Positions 16,370 through 23,640 of a stretch of DNA of 24,497 nucleotides are shown here, piece after piece. Both the position numbers and the translations under genes were made by a program. The number at the start of each line of letters is the position of its first letter. Within the stretch, counting starts at the first letter, position 1. The stretch comes from PALSA-1006 sp036171275. Lineage in GTDB: Bacteria > Pseudomonadota > Gammaproteobacteria > Burkholderiales > Gallionellaceae. The stretch is taken from contig JAVHQT010000006.1 of the NCBI GenBank assembly GCA_036171275.1, forward strand, positions 1 to 24,497, read 5' to 3'. The notes under the pieces were generated by a model that was given only the letters and a program-made list of their open reading frames with translations, was not told the origin of the DNA and made no database searches.

Positions 16370-17334
16370 TGAAATGATTTTTCAAGGACTGCCAGTCCGA
16401 AACCATAACGTCCGAATTCATTGCCGTTATAAAGCAAATATACTTCACCATCGGACTCGAACACATGCGGATAACACAACATGTCTGAATCCCAATCACC
16501 CGACGTAACATCGAGCAGTGGATTTTCGTCATCCCGTGTCCAATTCAGCAGATCGTCTGACCAGGCATGCCCAATTCGATAACCACGTCCACTGTTCTTG
16601 CGGAAATCGAATGACTGGCGATAACAAAAGAACATGTGATGCCGGCCATTGATCTCGATCACCGTCGGCAAAGCTTGGCTTTCATCTGCCCCAAGCTTAT
16701 CAGTGATAATTTGACGGGCTTCTTCCTTGTTCCAATTAATACCTTCGCTGGAAGTCGCGTGGCCTATTTTGTAGGTGCGGTCCGGTGGTGTATCAGGTGA
16801 AAACTTCTTCCAGCCAGTGCCGAAGATGTACCACATGTGAAACACGCCGCCGATGATTTTCACAAAACCGTCCCCAACTAAGCAGGGCTCATGCATTGAT
16901 GCCGCCAGCAAGGGGCCATTGCCAAGACGCTGAAAGGTGAGGCCATTATCATGGCTAATGGCCAGGCCGATAGCTGTATCTACCGACACCGATACGCGCC
17001 GATTCCAGCCGCATGTGTAGCCATACACTACATCGCCATGGCGCATAACACTCATTGGAAAGATCCCATGCTCATCAAAACAACCCAGTTCACCAAGGGG
17101 GATGACTGTCTTGTCTGATACGCGGATTACATCTCGCAGGTTCTTCTGCATATCAACAAAGGCGATATTGCTCAGATATTTCCCATTACTCTTGTCCACA
17201 GAGCGGGTAGAGAAATAGATACGAACGAAATTATCAAACACCAAAGCCTGCGGTGACTGGGCGAACTGTTCGCAGTCGTTCGGCAGCTTGTGCTGTGTCG
17301 GATCGAATATTTTGCCGAGCTTCTTCCACTTCAT
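16366..17334 (-). CDS. Predicted five-bladed beta-propeller (GH43/GH32-like) protein, copy 2
   Basis: A 322-residue protein with no signal peptide. Repeated blade-like motifs fit the arabinanase/invertase propeller fold: NFVRIYFSTR, GIFPMSVMRHGDVVYGYTCGW, HMWYIFGTGW, GHATSSEGINW, HHMFFCYRQSFDF, GYRIGHAWSDDLLNWTRD, YPHVFESDGEVYLLYNGN and GRYGFGLAVL. It is a tandem paralogue of the gene upstream. The start is set at 17334: it aligns with the paralogue (MKWKKLGKIF against MFKWNKLGKVF) and puts AAGGA nine bases upstream, whereas the ATG at 17343 directly abuts AAGGA. The acidic residues suggest a sugar-binding or hydrolytic site, but no activity can be assigned. A cytosolic place among sugar-modifying genes is unusual for a glycosidase. 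Confidence 0.7.
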   Translation of the reverse strand: MKWKKLGKIFDPTQHKLPNDCEQFAQSPQALVFDNFVRIYFSTRSVDKSNGKYLSNIAFVDMQKNLRDVIRVSDKTVIPLGELGCFDEHGIFPMSVMRHGDVVYGYTCGWNRRVSVSVDTAIGLAISHDNGLTFQRLGNGPLLAASMHEPCLVGDGFVKIIGGVFHMWYIFGTGWKKFSPDTPPDRTYKIGHATSSEGINWNKEEARQIITDKLGADESQALPTVIEINGRHHMFFCYRQSFDFRKNSGRGYRIGHAWSDDLLNWTRDDENPLLDVTSGDWDSDMLCYPHVFESDGEVYLLYNGNEFGRYGFGLAVLEKSFQ

Positions 17335-17346
17335 TTTACTCATTCC

Positions 17347-18309
17347 TTATTCCAACTGTCCATCGAGCACGGCCAAACCAAAGCCATGACGACCAACCTG
17401 ATTGCCCAGATAAGCCATGTAGGTTTTTCCATCCAACTCGAACACGTGCGGATAGCTAATCATCTCTGAATCCCAGCCCTCTTCCGATACATCTATGCCC
17501 GCTTTCGTGTCTTCGCGCACCCAATCAGTCAGGTTGGTGCTGGAGGCATAACCGATTCGATAACCATTTTCTTTTCCGCGATAATCGCTGCTGTAGCGGT
17601 AACAAAAGAACATGTGATATTTTCCGTTGGCGAAGAATACGTCTGGACTGGCTTGCGCTTCGTCTTCTTCGATGCGACTTTCGATCAGATCTTTGTTGAG
17701 TTTTTGCCAATTGATGCCGTCACTCGAAGTCGCCATACGGATCTTGTACACTGGCTCTGCGCGTCCGTCCACAGCCTTCCATTTACGTCCAGCGATGTAA
17801 AACAGCTGCCACTGACCATTAAAACGCCGCACCTTGGGGCCGCTCAACACAAATGGCTCGTCCGGCGTATAAGTCAGCACAGGGCCAGTCCCCATCTTCT
17901 CAAAAGTCTTACCACCATCACAGCTAACAGCAACTCCGATGGCGACGTTAAACGGCACTGATTCGCAACGCGTCCAACCAGCATAATAGGCACGCACTTC
18001 GTCCCCCTCACGCGTCACCGATACCGGATAGGTACCAAATTCATCAAATTCGCCCAAACCTCCCAGACCGAGAATGGGCCGTTCAGACACCGCGCGTACC
18101 CTGAACATATCTGAACGCTCTAGATCAACGTAGGCGGAATAACTCACATATTGACCGTTGGCATCTACTGGGGGGCGACATGAGAAATACACGCGCACAA
18201 AATCATCGAACATCAAAGTCGCAGGTGCTTGCGCAAACTCCTTCAGCCAGTCGCGGCCTTGCACTTCTTGCGGCGTAAACACCTTGCCTAATTTATTCCA
18301 CTTAAACAT
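17347..18309 (-). CDS. Predicted five-bladed beta-propeller (GH43/GH32-like) protein, copy 1
   Basis: A 320-residue cytosolic-looking protein. Motifs match copy 2 one by one: DFVRVYFSCR, EFGTYPVSVTREGDEVRAYYAGW, QLFYIAGRKW, MATSSDGINWQKL, YHMFFCYRYSSDY, GYRIGYASSTNLTDWVRED, GWDSEMISYPHVFE and GRHGFGLAVLDG. Acidic residues shared by the two copies (DEP, D/EH-or-F-G, WDS-D/E-M) are candidate active-site positions. The ATG at 18309 lies three bases after the WbqC stop. Proteins of this fold usually cleave or transfer furanosides outside the cell; these lack any export signal. They may act on a nucleotide- or lipid-linked sugar, or may simply bind it. Confidence 0.7.
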   Translation of the reverse strand: MFKWNKLGKVFTPQEVQGRDWLKEFAQAPATLMFDDFVRVYFSCRPPVDANGQYVSYSAYVDLERSDMFRVRAVSERPILGLGGLGEFDEFGTYPVSVTREGDEVRAYYAGWTRCESVPFNVAIGVAVSCDGGKTFEKMGTGPVLTYTPDEPFVLSGPKVRRFNGQWQLFYIAGRKWKAVDGRAEPVYKIRMATSSDGINWQKLNKDLIESRIEEDEAQASPDVFFANGKYHMFFCYRYSSDYRGKENGYRIGYASSTNLTDWVREDTKAGIDVSEEGWDSEMISYPHVFELDGKTYMAYLGNQVGRHGFGLAVLDGQLE

Positions 18310-18312
18310 AGT

Positions 18313-19011
18313 TCAAATCAACTCATAGTTAGTTGTTATACAGGCTCGGATATCTTCGATTGAATTAAACATCATCACATCGATAATTGACAACCACGGC
18401 ACAAATGCGTCGCCAAACTGCGCATATTCAAACGGCCTCGATTTAATGAATTTCAATTCAATCTCCTTCTGCTGAAACGCTTCTTTCGAATACAGTTCCA
18501 TTCCACCAATTGCATTGATGTAGGTTTTAGCACCTGTTGCCTCACATAGGGCAAGCACTTTATCCTGACTTTGCAAGGTATGATCAATGGCAATATCGGA
18601 TGAAATTTTAATCTCAGTCGTAATCTCTAAATGCTCACATAACTTGACAATGGAATGATGCAGATAGCGGAATAAGTTGGTATCTTCATAACGCACGAGC
18701 TGCTCAATCAAGGGAAAGGTTTGATCAAAATGGGGCGCGCGTCGGTACGTGCCTTTGAATTGGTTAAGTAGTTTGTCTCGATTGAAATCGGCTGACAGCT
18801 CTCTCTGCACGATATCAAGTGAATCGGAATCTTTTTTCAAGGGCACGGAGAACATTACATCTGCCCCGTTTTGCAACATGCGATTGCGGTTGATCCAACC
18901 TTTTTTTGTGTATTTGATGTTGTCGTACACGATGAACTGATCCACTGAAGCTATCAGTTGAAAGTACCCAATGTAGGGCAGAAAGTAGGGTTGCATGATG
19001 GCGAGTTTCAT
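18313..19011 (-). CDS. WbqC-like family protein
   Basis: A 232-residue protein. The start MKLAIMQPYFLPYIGYFQL is diagnostic for the WbqC family found in O-antigen and capsule clusters, followed by FIVYDNIKYTKKGWINRNR (30-48). The biochemical role is not firmly established; family members occur beside sugar aminotransferases and are suspected of modifying amino sugars. The ATG at 19011 gives the canonical N-terminus and follows GGTGAG; a GTG at 19023 would add four residues. It sits just downstream of the VioA-like gene and just upstream of the propeller pair, so these probably form one functional set. Confidence 0.85.
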   Translation of the reverse strand: MKLAIMQPYFLPYIGYFQLIASVDQFIVYDNIKYTKKGWINRNRMLQNGADVMFSVPLKKDSDSLDIVQRELSADFNRDKLLNQFKGTYRRAPHFDQTFPLIEQLVRYEDTNLFRYLHHSIVKLCEHLEITTEIKISSDIAIDHTLQSQDKVLALCEATGAKTYINAIGGMELYSKEAFQQKEIELKFIKSRPFEYAQFGDAFVPWLSIIDVMMFNSIEDIRACITTNYELI

Positions 19012-19044
19012 TTTATTTCTCACCGAATTTCACGTGAAGAACGA

Positions 19045-20154
19045 TCATTTTACGCCTGCAATGAATTGTGTGATTTTTTCTACTATCTCCATTTCCAAAT
19101 CTGGATAAATGGGTAAACAAAGAACTTCTTGCGCGGCTTTAGTGGCAACGGGCAAATTTTCACGATGCGCAGAAGGCAGGCCACGGTACATGGGGAAGTC
19201 AGAAATCAATGGATAAAAATAGCGACGCGGGTGAATGCCATTTTCTTTGAGCTTTTGATATAGCTCGTCTCGGGTAATGGGGTAATCCGAATCGACTAAG
19301 ACTGGAAAGTAAGAATAATTAGCAGTTTTTTCTCCTGCGTCATTTAAACAATGAATTCCTTTAATTTCTTTTAGTTGCTCACGATAAGCCGCATCAATTT
19401 CACCTCGCCTTGCAATTGCTTTTTCTAAATGTTTAAGTTGTAACAATCCTAATGCGGCATTGAATTCACTCATCTTGCCATTGATGCCAGGTGCTACAAC
19501 GGTTGTTTCTCCTACATGACCAAAGTTTTTGAGCTGGTCTATACGAACTTTTGTTTTCGCATCTGGGCAAACAATGGCACCACCTTCAAAAGTATTAAAT
19601 ACCTTAGTGGCATGAAAGCTTAACACTGACATATCGCCATGGTTAAGGATACTACCTTTTTCATCCTTAACGCCAAAAGCATGAGCCGCATCATAGATAA
19701 CCTTAAGATTGTAGTTATCAGCAATTTTTTGAATTGCTTCAACATCGCATGGATGACCGTAGCAATGCACGGGCATAATGGCAGTGGTCTGAGGGGTGAT
19801 GGCCGCTTCGATTTTGGAAGGGTCAAGATTAAGCGTGTCCGGGTTAATATCCACGAACACCGGCTTTATGCCATTCCAGAGCAATGAGTGAGAGGTGGCA
19901 ACAAAGGAATACGGGGTGGTAATCACCTCGCCAGTAACGCGTAGCACTTGTAGAGCTGTGACCAAGGCAATAGTCCCGTTAGTAAACAAGGCGATGTGCT
20001 CCACGCCCAAATATTCACAGAGTGCTTTTTCTAGCTGCTGGTGAAAGGGGCCACCGTTGGTGAGAATTTTGTTTTCCCAGATTTGCTCTAGATAGGGGAT
20101 GAATTCCTCCAGCGGGGGAAGGTACGGTTGCGTAACATAAATAGGTTTGCTCAT
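19045..20154 (-). CDS. vioA: DegT/DnrJ/EryC1/StrS sugar aminotransferase, VioA-like
   Basis: This PLP enzyme should convert dTDP-4-keto-6-deoxyglucose to dTDP-4-amino-4,6-dideoxyglucose (Qui4N) using glutamate. It has 369 residues. Landmarks are VTQPYLPPLEEF (7-18), LTNGGPFHQQLE (31-42), TPYSFVATSHSLLWNG (80-95), the aspartate in IYDAAHAFG (153-161) and the PLP lysine Lys184 in SFHATKVFNTFEGGA. The VPVTQP..PPLEEF start and the ATSHSLLWNGI segment resemble VioA more than WecE or FdtB; the exact product is inference. The ATG at 20154 gives the family N-terminus; a GTG at 20175 is in frame but unlikely. It needs RfbA and RfbB products, yet both are broken at the left end of this window. Confidence 0.75.
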   Translation of the reverse strand: MSKPIYVTQPYLPPLEEFIPYLEQIWENKILTNGGPFHQQLEKALCEYLGVEHIALFTNGTIALVTALQVLRVTGEVITTPYSFVATSHSLLWNGIKPVFVDINPDTLNLDPSKIEAAITPQTTAIMPVHCYGHPCDVEAIQKIADNYNLKVIYDAAHAFGVKDEKGSILNHGDMSVLSFHATKVFNTFEGGAIVCPDAKTKVRIDQLKNFGHVGETTVVAPGINGKMSEFNAALGLLQLKHLEKAIARRGEIDAAYREQLKEIKGIHCLNDAGEKTANYSYFPVLVDSDYPITRDELYQKLKENGIHPRRYFYPLISDFPMYRGLPSAHRENLPVATKAAQEVLCLPIYPDLEMEIVEKITQFIAGVK

Positions 20155-20207
20155 ACTTTTTCTTTCATAATGCACATATCACTACTTTCCTGATTTTCGT
20201 CATTTAT

Positions 20208-20723
20208 CTACGAACAAACGCGCCCGATTAATCCGAACTTTTCAGCCCTAGTCTGATTAATTACATTTATATCTGAGGACTTGATCGCCCAAATTTTTTG
20301 TTCAGCCATTAACATTCGCCGCAATTTGTCGGACATCGGTTGCAATTTATCGTCAGGAACTGTGGGCAAAACTAGAATCAGTTTGATGGGCAGTTTCAGG
20401 TGCGATAAAAGCCGCAAATTTGACGGCAGTAGCGTCTCTACATTTTTATGGCGTCCACAAACAGCGGCAAACCACACTACAAGTGAATGTGTCAGTTTCA
20501 AGCAAATTCCTGTAAAGAAATTATCTGATTCTTTGGGTATTGAACTTTTTGCCTCAATGAATGCAACTGCAGAAGCCTTCCCAACGCCTGTTCGCACTAT
20601 AAATTCCACCTTGCAAACATGTTCACCCAACTTCATGGCACTGAGCACTTTTTCCAATTCAAATACATCTTCTTGAGAATAATCGCCAAATGTCACACCC
20701 GACTCTTTAATCGAAATACTCAT
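20208..20723 (-). CDS. Unrecognised small protein with nuclease-like ExK motif, ATPase partner
   Basis: A 171-residue protein that I do not recognise. An N-terminal helix FELEKVLSAM (21-30) is followed by a strand CKVEFIVRTG (37-46, Glu40) and AVAFIEAKSS (52-61, with Glu57-x-Lys59). The helix, acidic strand and E-x-K strand order is that of PD-(D/E)xK nucleases, so it may be a small nuclease or effector. Later stretches (LPIKLILVLPTVPDDKLQ, KIWAIKSSDINVI) look like the next strands of an alpha/beta core. The start overlaps the ATPase stop as ATGA. It is followed by 53 bases before the aminotransferase. The fold assignment is a visual guess; an inactive adaptor is equally possible. Confidence 0.55.
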   Translation of the reverse strand: MSISIKESGVTFGDYSQEDVFELEKVLSAMKLGEHVCKVEFIVRTGVGKASAVAFIEAKSSIPKESDNFFTGICLKLTHSLVVWFAAVCGRHKNVETLLPSNLRLLSHLKLPIKLILVLPTVPDDKLQPMSDKLRRMLMAEQKIWAIKSSDINVINQTRAEKFGLIGRVCS

Positions 20724-21739
20724 CCGAGTGACACCTGAAGTTCCTCATCAAACAAGCGAATGGATTCGTTAATGATTTCATTGTCCGGTATTCCATCCAG
20801 TAAATCTTGCTGACGCCACTCCCCTTGCTGGTCAGAAACTAGTACAGGAATGCTTATCTTGTGCTGCAATGCAAGCAAATATAATTTTTTAACCACAAAA
20901 TAAGAATGTGACGAAATAAAAAATTGCATCCCCTGCTCTGACAGCAGAAAAATAATATCCATCAATTGGCTAATCGCGGTCGGGTGCAACGCTGATTCTG
21001 GTTCGTCGATAAAAATCACAGAATCGGGTGTCAAAAAACGATTGCCCAAAAGAATGTCAAGAATTGCAATTTTCTTAATACCTTCCGCTGTAGTATTCAC
21101 AGAAAATCGGCTATTCCCTTGTCGATATACCCACTTATCCGTTTCCGCAACATATTCAATTTTGCCATGAAATATATTTTCCAATTGTTCACGGGAACGC
21201 TTATATTTATCGTAATTACGTCCACGTTGAGTTGGGTTTTGCAAAGCCAACACCAGATCAACATAAGTTGCGTCAAAACCAAATGACTTGTCTTGCAAGC
21301 CAGACTTCAAAATAACCTTAGCCAGTGTTAAAACTTCTTTAGGGGGCAGAAAAATTGAACTTGCCTCTCGGGCAGGCAAATTGTTATGCAGTGGCACAAT
21401 TTTTCGGCTCGTGTCTGGTCCGAATTCGTAGGCTAAAGCACAGTTGTCTTGCATTGTAAGTGAAGCTTTTAGGCGGTTCCCACTTCCTTTACGAACCAAG
21501 TCACCCAGTTTTTCAGCTTGAAAAGTCCAATAGAGCTTATCACTTAACACTTCATCAAAAGCTCTGGGATCATCACCGCGACCGTACTCCTCTTGCGAGC
21601 GTATCATGGCGTAAAGTGCTTTAAGCAAAAAAGTCTTACCCGAACTGTTTGCACCAATCACCAAATTAAGCTTACCTAGTGCTTCAGCTTGAATAGATGA
21701 CAATGGACCAAAATTTTCTAGCGAAAACTGTTTTATCAT
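20720..21739 (-). CDS. AAA/ABC-type ATPase, RecF/OLD-like
   Basis: A 339-residue protein. Walker A is GANSSGKT (29-36), a signature-like segment is NTTAEGIKKI (215-224), Walker B is VIFIDEPESALHP (241-253), and the switch histidine lies in SSHSYFVVKK (276-285). The short middle domain and lack of a long coiled coil fit the AAA_15/AAA_21 ATPases of two-gene defence systems. It differs clearly from the ATPase at 5762-6937. The start ATG follows directly after the stop of a 19-codon mini-ORF (TAAATG), with AGG seven bases upstream. With the 171-residue partner it forms a unit lodged between the epimerase and aminotransferase genes. Confidence 0.8.
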   Translation of the reverse strand: MIKQFSLENFGPLSSIQAEALGKLNLVIGANSSGKTFLLKALYAMIRSQEEYGRGDDPRAFDEVLSDKLYWTFQAEKLGDLVRKGSGNRLKASLTMQDNCALAYEFGPDTSRKIVPLHNNLPAREASSIFLPPKEVLTLAKVILKSGLQDKSFGFDATYVDLVLALQNPTQRGRNYDKYKRSREQLENIFHGKIEYVAETDKWVYRQGNSRFSVNTTAEGIKKIAILDILLGNRFLTPDSVIFIDEPESALHPTAISQLMDIIFLLSEQGMQFFISSHSYFVVKKLYLLALQHKISIPVLVSDQQGEWRQQDLLDGIPDNEIINESIRLFDEELQVSLG

Positions 21740-21799
21740 TTAGAAACCTGCTGTCATTTTTGAAATCAAACTAAGCTTATTGTAAATCGGCTCGCTCAT
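21740..21799 (-). other. 19-codon mini-ORF bridging epimerase and ATPase; possible remnant of an aminotransferase start
   Basis: An ATG at 21799 overlaps the epimerase stop (ATGA) and opens a reading frame of 19 codons whose TAA touches the ATPase ATG. Its first residues, MSEPIY, nearly match the start of the VioA-like aminotransferase, MSKPIY, and 14 of the first 18 bases agree. After that the similarity ends. It may be the original 5-prime end of the aminotransferase gene, cut off when the ATPase cassette arrived. Alternatively it is a coupling leader that carries ribosomes to the ATPase start. Confidence 0.4.
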
Positions 21800-22884
21800 G
21801 CTTTGCCTTGTTGTGTCAGGTGCTGCACATACCACTCCATCGCCACTTTCAGTCCTTCGCCAATTCGGTGGGTTGGCTGGTAACCTAATAATGTGGCGGA
21901 TTTGCTGATGTCCGCCAATGAATGGCGCACATCGCCCGCGCGGAAATCACGATAAACTGGTTGCACGCCTTGCAGGTGGGGATAACGAGGTAGCAAGTTG
22001 AGGTGAAGCTGGTCATACAGTTGGTTGAGCGTTGTGCGGTCGCCGACTGCAACGTTGTAGACTTGGTTGGCGGCTTCGGGATTTTCCGAGGTGGCGGCAA
22101 GGAGGTTGATCTGACGCACGTTTTCGATGAAGCAAAAATCTCGACTGGTCTCACCGTCGCCATTCATATACACAGGCTCAGCCTTAATCATGCTGGCGAT
22201 CCACTTCGGGATCACCGCAGCATAAGCACCATCGGGATCCTGGCGCGGGCCGAATACGTTGAAGTAGCGTAAGCCAATGGTGTTGAAGCCATAGGTGCGG
22301 GCGAATACATCGGCATACAGTTCGTTGACGTATTTTGTGACAGCGTAGGGTGACAGCGGCTTGCCAATTTTGTCTTCTACTTTTGGCAAGCCGGGGTGGT
22401 CACCATAAGTTGAGCTAGAGGCGGCATAGACGAAACGCTTTACTTTGGCATCACGTGCTGCGACAAGCATATTGAGAAAGCCACTGATGTTAGTTTCGTT
22501 GGTATTGATGGGGTTTTCAACCGAGCGCGGGACGGAGCCTAGGGCGGCTTGGTGGAGGACGTATTCGACCCCCCCCCTCTCCCCCAGCCCCTCTCCCGCA
22601 TGCGGGAGAGGGGAGTAAGTCATGGCACTGCGGCAGTCGTCTAGGTTGCGGATGTCGCCTTTGATGAAGTTGAAGTTTTCCCATTGTTCGGCGCTTACAA
22701 GGGACTGGACTTCATCTAGGTTGCGTTGGTGGCCGGTAGCAAAATTATCTAGCCCGACAACTCGTTGGTTGAGCTTGAGCAGGGTTTCTAGCAGATTGCT
22801 GCCAATAAAGCCTGCCACGCCAGTGATGAGCCATGTGTGAGGCTCGGTGGCTAGGCGAGTTTTGAGTTGTTCGTAGTTTGTCAT
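21796..22884 (-). CDS. tviC: UDP-N-acetylhexosamine (uronate) 4-epimerase, TviC/WbpP-like, with repeat-derived insert
   Basis: This extended short-chain dehydrogenase should interconvert UDP-GlcNAc and UDP-GalNAc or the matching uronic acids. It has 362 residues; the family has about 340-345. The NAD site is TGVAGFIGSN (21-30), the segment LHQAALGSVPRS (110-121) is typical of this branch, SSSTYGDHPGLPKVED follows, and the catalytic Tyr180/Lys184 are in PYAVTK. Residues 90-104 (YSPLPHAGEGLGERG) are an in-frame insert between DCRSAMT and VEYVLHQA, encoded by a palindromic repeat with a G9 tract; it probably forms a surface loop. The ATG lies five bases after the HEPN stop and has no clear ribosome site. 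It pairs functionally with the dehydrogenase upstream. Confidence 0.88.
   Translation of the reverse strand: MTNYEQLKTRLATEPHTWLITGVAGFIGSNLLETLLKLNQRVVGLDNFATGHQRNLDEVQSLVSAEQWENFNFIKGDIRNLDDCRSAMTYSPLPHAGEGLGERGGVEYVLHQAALGSVPRSVENPINTNETNISGFLNMLVAARDAKVKRFVYAASSSTYGDHPGLPKVEDKIGKPLSPYAVTKYVNELYADVFARTYGFNTIGLRYFNVFGPRQDPDGAYAAVIPKWIASMIKAEPVYMNGDGETSRDFCFIENVRQINLLAATSENPEAANQVYNVAVGDRTTLNQLYDQLHLNLLPRYPHLQGVQPVYRDFRAGDVRHSLADISKSATLLGYQPTHRIGEGLKVAMEWYVQHLTQQGKA
22569..22616. repeat. Palindromic GC-rich repeat inserted in the epimerase coding region
   Basis: A run of nine C (22569-22577) is followed by TCT, CCCCCAG and a 26-base perfect palindrome at 22588-22613, centred on CGCATGCG. 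It adds about 15-16 codons (YSPLPHAGEGLGERG) to the epimerase without closing the frame. Similar CTCTCCC...GGGAGAG repeats are scattered in intergenic regions of many beta- and gammaproteobacteria. It is unrelated in sequence to the repeat in the asparagine synthase gene, although both carry a nine-base G/C run. Confidence 0.75.
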
Positions 22885-22889
22885 AAATT

Positions 22890-23348
22890 TTATTTAAGGT
22901 AAGTTTCTTGGCAGAATTGAACCAATTTGTCGTGCCATGCAAAAAGCTGAGGCGTAGCTTGTGTTAATTCCATGAAAAATTCGGTCAGCCTTGCTGTATT
23001 TTCCTCATATTCGTGATTCACGGCGTTACGCAGCTCGCGAATTTCTTTCCACTCTTCGACAGATTCAATTAACTGAAGTTTTTCCATATAAAGCAAGATG
23101 GCCGTATACGGTTCCGTTTTTTGCTCCTCTTCGATGGCGATGGCTCGCATGGCTTTGCCTAAATGCTCTTGAAACTCACTGAAACGCACACGAAATGCGG
23201 CAAGTGTTGCGTGATCCTCTGGTGTAAGTTTAGCCCAATCATGAATAGGCACCAGTTGCAGGGTTTGCCCTAGTGAGTAACTCAAGTATTCTCTCATGCG
23301 GGCGAGGTGATCAAGTTTTTTCCAAATCAAGCTAATATGCTGACTCAC
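22890..23348 (-). CDS. HEPN-domain protein, HepT-like toxin
   Basis: A 152-residue, mostly helical protein. The HEPN RNase motif RX4HXY is exact: RNAVNHEY at residues 107-114 (Arg107, His112, Tyr114). In the Shewanella MntA/HepT system, HepT cleaves RNA and is neutralised when MntA adds AMP to the Tyr of this motif. All three key residues are present here, so it may be active. The start is GTG at 23348, overlapping the MNT stop as GTGA. It is somewhat longer at its N-terminus than compact DUF86 HepT proteins. Its place between the dehydrogenase and the epimerase, which normally work together, marks it as inserted cargo. Confidence 0.75.
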   Translation of the reverse strand: MSQHISLIWKKLDHLARMREYLSYSLGQTLQLVPIHDWAKLTPEDHATLAAFRVRFSEFQEHLGKAMRAIAIEEEQKTEPYTAILLYMEKLQLIESVEEWKEIRELRNAVNHEYEENTARLTEFFMELTQATPQLFAWHDKLVQFCQETYLK

Positions 23349-23629
23349 AGTGCCATCCCAGTCGTTTTGGCAATTTTCGCGATAGGTGTAACCTCATCGT
23401 ATGAGTTGACAATAAGGTCAACAGGCATATCAAGACTCTGCTCTAACTGCAGCTTGCAACGTATCTCATCCCGAAGTGTGTGCCTGTCCGTTTCCACATA
23501 AATATCTATATCTCCTCCGCGCTTTTGGTCATCTAACCGGGATCCAAATAACCACATGCGCGCAGACTCGCCCAAATGGTGATGGATGCTCTCGGCAATA
23601 AGTTGTACTTGATTTTGACTGATGCGCAT
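23345..23629 (-). CDS. Minimal nucleotidyltransferase (MNT), MntA-like antitoxin
   Basis: A 94-residue protein. The nucleotidyltransferase motif is complete: FGSR (28-31), then GGDIDIYVE (38-46) with the metal-binding Asp40 and Asp42. A third candidate acidic residue is in MPVDLIVN. In type VII toxin-antitoxin pairs this enzyme adds AMP to the partner HEPN toxin and so silences it. The gene order, MNT before HEPN with an overlap, is common. The ATG at 23629 has no clear ribosome site, and the 107 bases upstream contain a small ORF and may hold the promoter; none is obvious. Confidence 0.8.
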   Translation of the reverse strand: MRISQNQVQLIAESIHHHLGESARMWLFGSRLDDQKRGGDIDIYVETDRHTLRDEIRCKLQLEQSLDMPVDLIVNSYDEVTPIAKIAKTTGMAL

Positions 23630-23640
23630 AGGTTGATTTT

